In this document: one piece after another, positions 1 through 11,339 of the stretch | Layout: each line of letters starts with the position of its first letter | How positions within the stretch are numbered: position 1 is the stretch's first letter | Source of the DNA: Zea mays | Taxonomy: Eukaryota; Streptophyta; Magnoliopsida; Poales; Poaceae | Length of the DNA stretch: 64,000 nt | Reading direction: 5' to 3' | Assembly (NCBI RefSeq): GCF_902167145.1 | Contig: NC_050097.1 | Coordinates: forward strand, 227,187,034 to 227,251,033 | Made by a program: the position numbers and the translations under genes | The notes under the pieces: model-generated | Databases searched by the model: none | Told to the model about the DNA's origin: nothing | The model's input: only the letters and a program-made list of their open reading frames with translations

Positions 1-49
<49 letters not shown>
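1..49. repeat. (AT)n microsatellite
   Basis: An uninterrupted run of AT dinucleotides fills the first 49 bases. The array continues past the window edge, so its full length is unknown. Confidence 0.97.
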
Positions 50-53
<4 letters not shown>

Positions 54-99
54 AAGAAATATGCTCATCTATATGATTATATCTAGGGCATATTTCTAA

Positions 100-1130
100 C
101 ACTTGGAAGCTGCCTCAACTTGAGAAACCTAGCTTGGGAGTGCCTCCTTTCTGTTCGTCACTTTGAGGGCCACGGGTTGCACTTCGTTGTAGTGGGCTCC
201 CGTTTGCGGCGGCGTCGATGTACTTTGCCTCCTTGCCCATCATTCATGGAGCCACGAACTTACCAAGGACTTCATCGGGCATCATTTTGTGGTACCTGGG
301 GTTTTCACGGATTAAGTTCATAAGATTATGATCTAAAACGATAAATGACCTTAGCATGAGTCGAATGACGTCATGATGTAGCCATCTTGTGCTTCCATAG
401 TTCCGCACTTGGTTCACCAATGTGTTGAGCCTGTTATATGTCTCTTATGGCTCTTCTCCTCTCTTCATGGCGAACCTCGTCAGTTCTCCTTCAATAAGAT
501 TCATCTTTGTGATCATGGTCATGTTGTTGCCTTCATGAGTGATCTTTAATGTGTCTCAAATTTCTTTGGCATTGTCCAGTTCCCTTACTTTATTATACTC
601 CTCCCTACATAAACAAGCTAACAAGAAAGTAGTAGCTTAGGAATTTTTATGAATTGATTCTTGGGCAATAGTAGTATTAAAAATTTTATCATCACTATCT
701 AGCAATTGCATTCCATTTTCTACAACATCCCAAATGCTAGGGTGGAGAGAAAAAAGATGACTACGCATTTTATGGCTTCACCAAGATACCCCTCCACATC
801 AAAGTGAGGAGGCTTGCCAAGAGGTATATAAAGCAAATGAGCATTGGAATTATAAGGAATGCGGGAATAGTTAAAAGATGTTTTAGAGTAATCTTATTTA
901 ACCATCTTTTTCTTGGAGGAGGAGGAGTTATCGTCCTTGTGCAAAGAGGAGTCGCTGTCATAGTAGATGATCTTCTTGAATGCTTCCTCCTCTTACCCTC
1001 ATTTTCGTTCGATCCTGAGTCGATGAGTGTATTGTCCTTGAGCTCACCATCAATGGGGATCTTTTCCTTCTCGTTGATCACCTTTACCTTCGCTTTAGCG
1101 TCGTTGCTCGCCATATCTTTGGGTTGTTAG
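100..1130 (-). pseudogene. Copia element A: degenerate gag fragment
   Basis: On the minus strand this is the 5' part of a Sirevirus-like gag. It starts near 1114 with a charged, Ser/Lys-rich N-terminus (114 codons open, 770-1114). It continues downward through frameshifts with words also found in the better preserved copies C and D: the conserved block for working out stretches of 'mycket' length is absent, but the segments around 400-620 match the gag region that in D encodes the MYNWLKTLVNQVRN-type motif. No zinc knuckle of this copy is visible because the fragment runs out of the window. It lies directly behind an LTR and a degraded Met-tRNA primer site (1150-1160). Confidence 0.7.
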
Positions 1131-1162
1131 ACCTAACAGAAGAGACCGACTCTGATACTAAT

Positions 1163-2657
1163 TGAGAGCACCTAAAGGGGATGAATAGGTGATTCTGCAA
1201 AAATGATAATAAAAGCACAAACTTGGTCTAAAATAAGTGTTAGTGTAAAACTTAAACCAAGTTTGACAAGAGAGAAGAGAAAAAAGTTCTCTTCACTTGA
1301 TTGCTCTTTCAAGACGTAAATTAAAATAAGAGCAATATCATAAGTGAATATGGAGAACTAAAGAAGAGATGAAATCACAAGAAAGTAAATGCAAAGAGAC
1401 ACATGAGATATTATCCCATGTTTTGGTCAAGCCTAAAATGCTTGCCTACTCGACGTTGTGTTGTCCCAACGGATAAGGGTTGCACTCAACTCCTCTGAAG
1501 TGATCCAAAGATCAAAGTTGAGCGCCACAGTCTTCTTGATCACTTATATCCCTGTTTGCAGGGAATCCCCACAAGTTGGAGTATCTTACAGCCATACAAA
1601 AGGTCAGAGTCACAAATCAGAGTAAGGGAGGGAGAGAGTACAAGCACAAGAGATCAAAACTAGCAACTCAACACAAAAGAGAGAAACGAAAGCGCACAAT
1701 ACACAAAGTATGAAGAACATCATTAAGGTGGCGCTTGGATCTCACTAGAATCGCATGGTTGAGTTGTAGCAAAGTTTCAGAGTGTTGAGAGTCTCTTGGG
1801 ATGCTTGTGTACTGAGTGGAGACGTATAGGGGTTGCTTATATAGGCCAAAAGGTCCTAGGAGTCATTGCCTACTTCCTTATAAAAACAGTAGATCTGGGT
1901 TGTTTGCGGGCGCACCGAACCAGATCAGTGCCCCACTAGATCGGGTCCACGTTCCCCTAGTTTAGGATCTGAATGGGCACTTTCCTTCGCTGCGTGGCAC
2001 CGAACCGGTCTGGTGCGCCTCCGGACTGTGGACCACGTTAGCTAGCCATTGGCACACTGGTGCCTTTGGGGGAGTAGCCGTTGCAGACGATCCGACGACA
2101 TATGAGACCGTGAATAGTAGAGATCCGATGTTTTTTATGATAAAAATCCCAAGATTGAGCAGTACGGCCAGGACCCACATTCCCAGTTCCGTGCACCACC
2201 AGAGCGGTCCGGTGAGGTCCAGACCATGCCAACTTTGCCTCTTTTAATCCTATCTCATTCATATCTTTTTGGTTGTCTTTCAGGTTTCCCTACGACTTAG
2301 ATAAACATTATTAGTGCCTACTCCAATTGACTAAGTGTGGGAAACTCTCCTCTTTGACATAGTTTCTCCAAGATTTGCAATATGCCCAAAACCAAGTCCA
2401 AAATGCAGAGGCCAAATGCCAGTGCTAGAAACATAGTATAATGTATGTGCAATTAATTTAAACACTCAAACCTCATGTTTATATTGTTTTACCCAAAGTT
2501 GCAATTTTAGCCTTCAGTTTTGCTCATTTGGACTTAGTTCCATCAATTTACCTCGAAGTAAACCTGTGCTCATACTCGTATCAAACTAGTTAGTACAAGG
2601 TGGTGTGTTGGACACTTAATCACCAAAATAGGTAGAAATTGCTATCTAGCACATTTC
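1163..2657 (-). mobile_element. Copia element A: 5' LTR
   Basis: This is a long terminal repeat read on the minus strand. Its low end is set by the adjoining, mutated primer-binding site complementary to initiator Met-tRNA (about 1150-1160), which in family members reads TGGTATCAGAG. Its high end stops at the GAAATGTGCTAGATAGC-type start that is also seen at the top of element B, but it lacks the outermost few bases and abuts gag sequence of B. The LTR contains imperfect CACCGG/CCGGTG-type palindromic words (around 1990-2020 and 2200-2220), as do the other copia LTRs here. Either A inserted into B or a deletion fused them; no target duplication can be shown. Confidence 0.72.
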
Positions 2658-4236
2658 TGATTCAGATAGCTCCTTAGATAACAATTCATTTTCTTAATTT
2701 CTGAAGCAAGGAATTTTTCCACACTAACAACCTTATCATGCTCATCATAAAGTAAATCTTCTTGCTTCTCTAAGAGTCTATCCTTATCATTTAAAGCATC
2801 AATTAATTCATTAATTTTATTCACCATAGAAATATCTAAGTCCTTAAACAGTATACAATAATCCTCATCACTAGAGGAAGTATACTTATGAGTGGTTCTT
2901 GAGAATACCTTCCTCTCCTTTGCCATGAGGCAAGTGTGATGCGCGTTGGGGAAGAGAGTGGATTTGTCGAATGTAGAGGTGGTGTGTCCTTCATCGTTGG
3001 AGTCAGAGGAAGAGCAGTCTGAGTCCCACTCCTTTCCTATGTGTGCCTCGCCTTTATTCTTCTTGTAGAACTTTTTCTTCTCAACTTTCTTCCCCTTTGT
3101 GTTCTTCTCTTTTTCCTGGTCATTTTCATTATTAGGATAGTTAGCTTTAAAATGACCAATCTTACCACATTTGAAGCAAACACACTTTCCACTTCATATG
3201 TTCTTATTGGAGAAGTCCTTGCGCCCCTTTAATGCGGTCTTGAAGCACTTGATCACAAGCTCCATTTCTTCTTCATTGAGGTCGGCTGCCTCAACTTGTG
3301 CCTCCTAGTTGTTTTTCGCTTTGGAGGCGACGGATTGTAGTTCATTGTAGGAGGCTCCTGTTGGCGACATCGTTGATGTACTTCACGTTCTTAACCATCA
3401 TTTGATAACTAACGAACTTGCCTAGTACCTCCTCGAGACTCATCTTTGGATACTTGGGGTTCTTGCAAACTAGAGAGACAAGGTTAGCATAAAATGGTAA
3501 ATGACCTTAGCATTTGTCTTACAACTTCATGGTCAGTCCGTTTTGTGCTCCCGTGGTTGCGGACTTGGTTCACCAGGGTCTTGAGCCTATTGTACATTTC
3601 TTGTGGCCCTTCACCCCTATTCATGGTAAACCTCCCAAGTTCACCCATGATGACCTCCATCTTGGTGATTTTGGTCATAAAGTTTCCTTCATGTGCAATC
3701 CTCGATGCATCCCAAATTTCCTTGGCATTTTGCAAGCCATTTACCTTGTTGTACTCTTCCCCACATAAAGAGGCTAACAAGATAGTAGTTATATGAATTA
3801 ATTCCTATAATTATATCTCATTGTAATTTGGATCATCTATATTAGGAATATTCATGCCATTCTCTACAATATCCCAAATGCTTGGATGAAGGCCAAAAAG
3901 ATAATATTGCATTTGGTAACTTCAGTGAGAATAATCCTTCCCATCAAAGTGAGGAGGCTTGCCAAGAGAAATGAAAAGTAAGGCTATCTCCAGCAGTTTG
4001 CCCATCCTCATAACTATATTCAAGCTCTACTCTGCGAATAGTACAATCTACAATACAAAACAGTGCAAAACAGTATTTTAGGTGATCATATGGGTGAACT
4101 GCTAGACATGGTCTAACTGCGCAATGGAGGAGCGAGAAATGCGTGAATAGTTAAAAGGAATGTAGTTAAAGGAAGATTTGATCGTTTTTTGTTTAGAAGG
4201 AAAGGCGTTGTTATCCTTTTGCGAAGAAGAAGTGTC
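2658..4236 (-). pseudogene. Copia element B: gag, distal part
   Basis: Minus-strand gag of a Sirevirus-type copia element, broken by stops and frameshifts. It retains a CCHC zinc-knuckle region near 3165-3200, an acidic Ser/Asp-rich stretch after it (about 2980-3050), and a predicted coiled-coil tail (2642-2926). The 98-codon open stretch at 3484-3780 carries the conserved upstream gag core. The protein would be the retrotransposon capsid/nucleocapsid precursor. The segment is separated from its own start (6168-6325) by the hAT insertion at 4245-6159. Confidence 0.78.
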
Positions 4237-4244
4237 GTTGTCGT
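4237..4244. repeat. hAT target-site duplication, left copy
   Basis: GTTGTCGT precedes the element; GCTGTCGT follows it at 6160-6167. Seven of eight bases match, which is the 8-bp duplication length expected for hAT transposons. Confidence 0.8.
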
Positions 4245-6159
4245 CAGGGCCGATCCTGAGGGCGGGCAACCGGAGCGGCCGCACCGGGCCCCAAAATTCC
4301 AGGGCCCCACCCTAGGTATACATACAGTGTATATACGTATTATGGCCAGGTCCAGGTAAAACTAATCCAATTAGGCCCATGTAGATTCAACTGCCTAGAC
4401 ACCACGGTAATTGGAATAAAAAAACCCTAATCACCGCCGGCCGCCGCAAACGCACGTGAAAGCCTTGCCCTTGCGTGATTGTGCCCTGCGCTTGCCGCCC
4501 TTGCCATCTGATCACCTCACATTGCAGTCCTGCCATCTTCTTGCTGGTCCCCAGCCCCCAGGCCTGCTGCCTATTCATGGAATCACAGGTCACGGCTTCA
4601 ACTCGCACAGGAGGCAGGAGCGGCACTGCAGCAGCAGCAGGTAATTAACACATGTGTTACAACTACAAGTCTGAAGTCTACAAATACAACACTTGATTTT
4701 TAGTCTGATCAAATCATTTAATTCTTAAATTTCAGCAGTACCATGTCAACAAGAAAATATGCATCAGGTAGTGAAAAAAGAAAAAAGAAGAAGCGAGTTG
4801 ATGAATTGATAGACTCGCAAAGAGGAAACATACACATATTTTTCTCAAAAAATGCACAGAGCACTTTGAGGAATCAAGATGAGCACTTCGAGGAATTATG
4901 CAAAGAATATATATATATATATTATTTTCTAGGTCAACGAAGAGATGGAAGGTTTTGCTTGACCATGTTCCAGGTTTAACACTGAAATCATTGTCCAATA
5001 CACGTTGGGAGAGCCGGATCAAAAGTGTTCAAGCAATCAGATATCAAGCACCTCAGCTAAGGTCAGCTTTGTCCCATTTACGTCAAGCTAGTGATATATA
5101 TTTAAGTGATAAGACTGATGCAGACAACGTATTCAAGGCACTTGGTAAATTTGAGTTTATACTTGGCATGGTTATTTGGCATGATATTTTATTTGCTCTT
5201 AATACTGTGAGCAAGAAGATGCAATCACCCTCCATGTGCATTGATACCACCCTACAACAAATTGAAGATATGAGAAATTATTTCCACAACTATAGGGCTG
5301 AAGGCTTCTCTTCTAGTATGGCTATTGCAAAAAGTATTGCATCTGAAATGGTTGTGGAGGCATCATTTTCAGTCAAGCGCAAAGCAAAGAGGAAGAAACA
5401 TTTTGATGAAAATGAATGCGATGAAGAAATTCTGCAAGCTGAGAAGGCCTTTGAAGTTAACTATTTCTTAGTTGTTGTTGATATGGCAAACAGCTCACTG
5501 AAAAACAGATTTGAAGAACTCTAGACATTCAAGAGTATATTTGGGTTTTTATTGAGCTCGACGACATTGAAATCGCTATGTGATATTGAACTAGAAGCCT
5601 GTTGCATCAAATTTGCAAAAATATTCCCTTCACATGATACTTCTGATGTTGAGGTAAATGACCTATTATCCGAGTTGAAGGTCTTGAAGCTAAGTTTACC
5701 TGAAAGACCAATGTCTTCTATGGAGATCTTTAGTATGTTCGACAAATGGATTCGTATCCAAATATTTCAATCGCTTACCGGATATTATTTACTATGCTTG
5801 TAACTGTTGCATCAGCTGAGAGAAGCTTTTCAAAGTTGAAATTGTTGAAGAACTATTTAAGGTCAAAAATGTCTCAAGAACAGCTCAACGGATTGGCCAC
5901 TTTATGTATTGAGAAGAAATTATTGGACAAGGTTGATAGCAACACTATTATCAACGACTTCGCATCAAGAAATGTTAGAAGAAATTTTTGAGGTAATATG
6001 TAAACATATTTGAATTTATTTTGATATATTTGAATTTTTATCATATAAAAAATTTGTCGATGTACTTAGAAGAAAGTAAAAAAAAAATTATAGATAAAGC
6101 TTTAAAGGCCCCAATTTTTGGTTTCGCCCCGGGTCCCTGAAATGTTAGGACCGGCCCTG
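4245..6159 (+). mobile_element. hAT transposon, internally deleted (ZMYM1/TTF-type)
   Basis: A 1.9-kb DNA transposon inserted in the gag of copia B. The terminal inverted repeats share about 13 bases of form CAGGGCCGRTCCT at 4245 and, reversed, at 6147-6159. An 8-bp target duplication flanks it. It contains both ends of a transposase gene but too little sequence between them for a complete catalytic core, so it is best read as a deletion derivative that would need transposase in trans. A short (AT)n run lies at the presumed deletion join near 4905-4922. Confidence 0.9.
4743..5991 (+). pseudogene. hAT transposase remnant (N-terminus, DUF4371-like part, hAT C-terminal dimerization domain)
   Basis: Three open segments belong to one decayed transposase. 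Segment 4743-4960 starts with a Lys-rich N-terminus typical of the TTF-type zinc finger/MYM subfamily. Segment 4930-5524 encodes the region with the NTRWESR motif and the central alpha-helical part. Segments 5552-5740 and 5746-5991 encode the hAT C-terminal dimerization domain, including the SAERSFSKLK motif near 5813-5842. A TAG at 5521-5523 and a frame change near 5740 interrupt it. The catalytic DDE core is largely missing between the first two segments. Normal family members exceed 700 residues; this remnant encodes under 400. Its role would have been cut-and-paste transposition. Confidence 0.88.
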
Positions 6160-6167
6160 GCTGTCGT

Positions 6168-6325
6168 AGTAGATAATCTTCTTTATGCGCTTCTTCTTGC
6201 CCTCCTTCCTCTTTCCCGATCCTAAGACGACGATCTTTTCTCCCTTGGGCTCATCATCAATGGTGATCTCCTTCCTCGTTGGTCACTTTGCCCTTCCTTT
6301 TAGGGTCCATCTCTTCTAGTTGTTC
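6168..6325 (-). pseudogene. Copia element B: gag 5' end
   Basis: The first part of the minus-strand gag of element B, lying between the hAT insertion and the primer-binding site. Short acidic and basic words match the N-termini of gag in elements A and C. It is continuous with 2658-4236 once the hAT element is disregarded. Confidence 0.7.
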
Positions 6326-6344
6326 GACCCAATAGAAGATACCA

Positions 6345-6356
6345 ACTCTGATACCA
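6345..6356 (-). other. Primer-binding site of element B (initiator Met-tRNA)
   Basis: Read on the minus strand this is TGGTATCAGAGT, which complements the 3' end of initiator Met-tRNA. It starts two bases after the LTR, the normal position for copia elements. Confidence 0.85.
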
Positions 6357-6358
6357 AT

Positions 6359-7750
6359 TGAGATCATCTAGAGGGGGTGAATAGGTGATTCTGCAAAATA
6401 GCAACTAAAAACATATACTTGGTCTGAAATGAGAGTTAGTGAAATACTAAACCATGTTCAAATAGAGAGAAGAAGAAAGTAAGTCATCTTCACTTGATTG
6501 CTCTTTCAAGATATAGAATAGATTAAGATCAATATTACAAGTGAATTTGGGAGACTTGGGAAGAGGGAGAAAAATCACAAGCAAATAAACACACAAGACA
6601 CAATGATTTTTCTCGTGGTTTGGCCAAGCCTAAACTGCTTGCCTACTCCATGTTGTGGTGTCCCAACGGATAAGGGTTGCACTCAACCCCTCTCAAGTGA
6701 TCCAAAAATCTAACTTGAGTGCCACAGTCTTCCTTATATCAATATAGTTCCATCTCGTAGGGAATCTCTACAAGTTGGAGTGTTTTGCAACCGTACAGAA
6801 GAACAATGAATTTTATAAATCAGTAATAGCACGATAGAGGGAAGAGTACACACATAAGAGCAAAATGCAGCAGCATAATGCAAGAGAGAAGATCACGAGA
6901 GCACAAAGTCACAAAGACACACGAACAACTTAGAATCGATGCTTGGATCTCACTAAACAACTAGGAGTGATGTGTTGCTCTTGGAGTGCTTGGGTGCTGA
7001 AGAGTCGTGCCATGGGGGTCCTTTTATAGCCCGAAGAGGCCACGTAGCTATTGGCCCTTCTTTGCAAAAAGATGCCAAGATCTGGCTGACTTTGGGTGCA
7101 CCGGACTGCGTCCATGTGCCCCGAGTCTAGGATATGATTTGGCGCCTTCCTTAGCTGGCAGACGACAGACTGGTCTGGTGCACCTCCAGACCGGGTGCCA
7201 CGTCAGCTAGTCATTGGCCAGTGCTCACCAGTCGGACCCTGTGGACTCAGTCTGGTGCGCCACCGGACCGGTCTGATGAGACCCAAAACAGCCCAGTTAA
7301 GGATGTTTTGAGCCTAACTCCTCCACATCAATTTGGTTGTCCTTGGGAGCTTCCCTACGACTTAAACAAATATAATTAGCACATAATCCAATTGACTAGT
7401 TGTAGAGAACTCAACTTTTATTTGGGCTTTCGCCAGGGTTTGCAATTTAGCTCATCCTAAGTCCAAAATGCACTTTTCTTACAGAATTGAGTTAGTAATG
7501 AAACAAAACTACTAAACACATAGTATTATGCATGTGCAACTTATTTGAACATTCGCACCTGATTGTTTTACCAATTTACCATAGTTGCACTTTGTAGCAC
7601 CCATTCAGACTCATTAGGATTTAGTGCCTTCATATTGCATTGCAGTGGGCCTGTGCTCATACTCATATCAAACATGTGAGTCCATGATGGTGTGTTGGAC
7701 ACTTAACACCAAAACAGGTAGAAATGGCTATCTAGCACATTTCCCTTTCG
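6359..7750 (-). mobile_element. Copia element B: 5' LTR
   Basis: A minus-strand LTR of about 1.39 kb that begins near 7750 with a GAAAGGGAAATGTGC-type sequence and ends at 6359 beside the primer site. The expected first TGA is mutated. It resembles the LTR of element A throughout, including the tail with GAATCACCTATTC and the CCGGTCTGGTG-type palindromic words at 7170-7275. Elements A and B are therefore the same or sister families. Confidence 0.82.
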
Positions 7751-8552
7751 GTTGGTGGTGACCGATTCCATTCCATAGTGGCTAATTATATTCTCTACTA
7801 CGGTGGACTTCTCGTGAGTAATCACTCAAGTGTTGACGTATAAAAGTGTAGGTCTAGCTAAAATATGTTTATACGTGCAACTACGTTTTTATCCCTACAA
7901 CAAAAAAGTGCACACAAGGTATCAAGAAATAGCGCACACAACCAAGACACGCAATATAAATACAAAAACTAAACAACGATAGTGATACAAACTCTTATTC
8001 GATGACGCTGATATTTTTACCAAGGTATCAAGAAATGTGCAAGCTTCCTTCTAGTCTTCATTAGAACCTTCGCAAGGATGTCCTCGTAACTAAGCTCTTA
8101 GATTCCAAGGATAGCCCCTTTTGGAATCAAACATCAAAAAAGAAGACATTAGTAGCATAAGGGAGGATCGATTTTTATGATTTCTTCTATGTGGTATATA
8201 ATTGATCATAAAAATGATTCACACATCACATAAATTAAACCTCTCCCATAAATATAATCTGTATAGCTTTGGTCGGCCAGAGGCCAATGAAGATTAGCTA
8301 ATTTCCATCGGCTAAGGCTAACTTCTGTCAGTTCTAGGCCTACGTCCGTTAGACACTATATCCCATCACATTACCAAAAACACACATGCTTGCCCATAAA
8401 CCCATCAACTACACCTCTATCCCTAATATTTATATGCCTATGTTATCCCAAATGATGATCTAGAAGGCCACTGAAACTTTATTATATGTTTTAATGGCTA
8501 TAATACCATATCTTATAGTTGAGAGGGTCGTACAATCAACCTTAATATGTTA
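7751..8552. other. Intergenic, unassigned
   Basis: An AT-rich stretch with no open frame of interest and no recognisable domain. Short words of the form GGTATCAAGAAAT occur twice (near 7919 and 8023), which may be a trace of an older repeat. Nothing else is supported. Confidence 0.5.
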
Positions 8553-9617
8553 GAGCAACTCCAAGAAGGACTCCTATATTTGAATCCTAAATTTTGTTTT
8601 TGGTTTGATTTAATTTGTTTTCGGATCCTAAAAACATTATCATCTCCAACAACCGATCCTTAAACATGTGTTTGCCAAATAATCCATCGGGACCTCTGCT
8701 GCGCCAGGAAAATGAAGATTAACCTACTATATCAGAAGTTGAATACTAAAAAGAGCTTGTATAGAAGATGTGAAAATGCATCACCAACACTTTGGACACC
8801 TTCAGGCATCCATTCAATCACCTTTTCCTGAGGCATCCAATCAGCCTCCTTTAATATTCTTCTAGTGTTTCACGAGAGGTTGTGTTAGATCCAAAAGCTT
8901 CATAAGAGTTGCCTGCCAGGGACAACATGTGGGTTGATCCCTAGCTGGCGCCTGGCGACGAGGAGTCCTAGGGATGACCCTTCGGCAGCAGCATCAGTTC
9001 TATTAAGTTGCATGCACCAACTAGTTCAACTCAAAAGGAGGTGGACAATTCACTTATATTATATTCTAACACCCCCCTCACATCGAGCCTCTTTCGGGTC
9101 ACTGGCATGGAATATAGGAGCGAGCAACAATTATTTTATTTAATTGTACTAACTAGGATTCGAACTCATGACCTCTGGCTCCGATACCATATTAAGTTGC
9201 ATGCACCAACTAGTTCAACTCAAAAGCTTAAGCTGATGGGAGGAGGTGGACAATTTACTTATATTATATTCTAACAGGGTCGACCTCCGACTTGCTACGA
9301 GTGAGCTTGGATGGCGATGGTGAGTGGACCTCCGGCTGGCGGTGGGGGAGCCCAGCGATGAGTCCCTTGTGAGGCTAACAATGATGTGATCGCATTGTTT
9401 CACAGGAGGCAGATGTGAAGATTCACGGAAGGTAAACATCATGGGAAATACAGATAGGGCCCAAACAGTGGGATACTATGTTTATGACCTGAGTCATCAA
9501 GTCCTAAACCAGTTTGATGAAATTTTATGAACTAGGGCCTCTGTTGGAAACTATTTTTATCCCTAAGCCCTATATTTTAAAATAGGACCCTGTTTAAGGC
9601 TCTTGTTGGAGATGCTC
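8553..9617. mobile_element. PIF/Harbinger-like non-autonomous element
   Basis: Imperfect terminal inverted repeats GAGCAACTCCAAGAAG (8553) and, reversed, GAGCATCTCCAACAAG (ending 9617) are each flanked by TTA, the 3-bp target typical of PIF/Harbinger. The element is about 1.06 kb, encodes no transposase, and contains a small TRIM retrotransposon at 9001-9276. Sub-terminal sequence at both ends is AT-rich with 'atcctaaattt'/'ccctatatttta'-like mirror words. Confidence 0.65.
9001..9276 (-). mobile_element. TRIM/SMART miniature LTR retrotransposon
   Basis: Two direct repeats, 9001-9071 and 9190-9276, start TATTAAGTTGCATGC and end ATTCTAACA. They are nearly identical except for about 16 bases missing from the left copy. 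Just inside the right copy, 9177-9189 read on the minus strand is TGGTATCGGAGCC, a Met-tRNA primer site. A C-run beside the left copy (G-run on minus) is the polypurine tract. The whole element is 276 bp with no coding capacity, which fits the tiny TRIM/SMART class known from grasses. The 5-bp flanks match poorly (AGTTC/GGGTC). Confidence 0.85.
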
Positions 9618-10440
9618 TTAGGGGTTATATAGAAATTTAAAATTACACATCAACAAAACCTATGTTAGTGGGTTATATAGACTTTTAAAATGGCACATAA
9701 AAAACCACCTTTAAAACTGTCCTAAGAGGTTATTTAGATAGTTTTCAATAATTTGAGAGGTAGAGTTTTTGGTTTTATAGGTGAAGAGGTGAAATAGGCA
9801 ACTACCAATGATTGAGGAGAGGGTTAGGTAGACTTTTTCCTCGAAAAACAATAGCAAAAAATGTTAGTTTAAATGGTCATATTAATTATTAAACACTAAA
9901 ACTTATATATTAATAGGGCAAGATCATTTTCCTCATATGTGCTAGCTTCTTTTCTCTGCTGCGGTCTTCGGAGGAGTTTTGGTGGCACTGCTGAGGTGGA
10001 CTTTTCTCTACACGAGCATGTGATTGTGAGGCCAACAATTCATCCTGAAAGGCGGTCACACAACTCACACGCTACAACATGGATGATCACCAGGACTTCC
10101 AGTCGCAACAAACAATTGATGTTCAGATGTGCTATTGCAATATTAGGCTTAAGCCCTAGCTGCCATTGGAATGCCACTGGCGTTTTGTTTCTCTCCGGAC
10201 CTCCAGATTGCTGGTTAGCAGGTTTCCCCAGGATGCCACACTATGCTTTGGAGTATCTACAATAGCTCCTTAAAACTATGATCTCAATCCTTAAAGAGCC
10301 AAGTCCGACTCAACTTCTTCTCCACCTCAGAGTTCAGGACCACTCTACACTAAAATGGACGCCTAGAATGTATCCGAACTCCGATTAGGTTGGGCAGCAC
10401 TGTGCCCGAGGCAAGGCACATCTACTAAAAGCATCACAAC
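9618..10440. other. Intergenic, unassigned
   Basis: No known domain was recognised. A 108-codon open frame at 9939-10265 has no motif, low coding character and no supporting neighbours, and is treated as chance. Around 10250 the sequence changes to the gypsy-type region that follows. Confidence 0.45.
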
Positions 10441-10582
10441 GCTCTGACCAGAAAGTGTCCTAATTCAATGTATTTTTACCTTTTTGCCTTTATATTTTCT
10501 CCTCAAAAGACAATACAAGAGGCTTAACCTTCAGCTTGAAAAGTCTGTGGTTACACCATCGAGTGTAACAAAAAAGAATCGA

Positions 10583-10838
10583 GAAGCTCCAAAGTCGTTC
10601 CTAAAGGAATGCAGAGCTAAGTTACCACCTAAGTGAAAGGTGAAGAAGCTCCAAAGTCGTTCCTAAGGGGATGTAGAGCTTAAATGCCACCTAAGTCAAA
10701 GGTGAACAAGCTCCAAAGTCGTTCCTAAGGGGATGAAGAGCTTAGCTCCAAAGTCGTTCCTAAGGGAATGTAGAGCTGAAATACCACCTAAGAAAAAGTG
10801 AAGAGACTCCAAAGTCGTTCCTAAGGGGATGCAGAGTC
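10583..10838. repeat. Tandem repeat array, five units with CTCCAAAGTCGTTCC core
   Basis: Five copies of a unit containing CTCCAAAGTCGTTCCTAAGG occur in direct order. Units are about 50-60 bp apart except for one shortened unit near 10743. Several are followed by a CCACCTAAG word. Such arrays are common in the long non-coding part between pol and the 3' LTR of Tat-lineage Ty3/gypsy elements, which fits the position of this one inside element G. Confidence 0.9.
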
Positions 10839-11339
10839 TTATCTTTTATGTTTCATGCGCCAACATCATTTGCTTCACGCCATCACATCATATTGCATCA
10901 TGACATCGCATCATACATCATTTTGCATCAACAAAAGTAGTGCAAACAAGGAGGATTCCTCCTTCAGCTTCAGCAAAGACTCATGAAAGAGTATTGAAGA
11001 TGCACGACCCATGCTTGTGACGGTACTGCCATACGAAGTTTGTGCTTTCGACAATACTATTCCTACGCAACGTCTATAGCAAGAATCAATCATCATACAG
11101 TAGCTTCGGCAAAGAAGGGGGATTTCTTTCTGAAGCATGAAAAGAAGGGAAGGTGTTTTTTCGCCACCGGCTCAAAAACGGTATGTACGAAGGTTCCACG
11201 CTTCATAAAGAAATATATTACATCAACATACATACAAATTATTTACAAGTGTTTCTTACAAAACCAAGAATCATGTTCAAGGACATTAAACTATTAAAAA
11301 TACAAAGTTTCAGTCTTCCTTAAGGACTTTGTCGGCAGC

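Noticed and set aside
1..49. Assembly artefact at the window start
   Set aside because: A simple AT microsatellite is common in grass intergenic DNA and needs no special explanation.
4898..5524. 208-codon frame as an intact host gene
   Set aside because: It is the central/C-terminal part of a hAT transposase inside an element with hAT ends.
10583..10838. CRISPR-like array
   Set aside because: Units are contiguous tandem repeats without unique spacers, and this is a plant genome.
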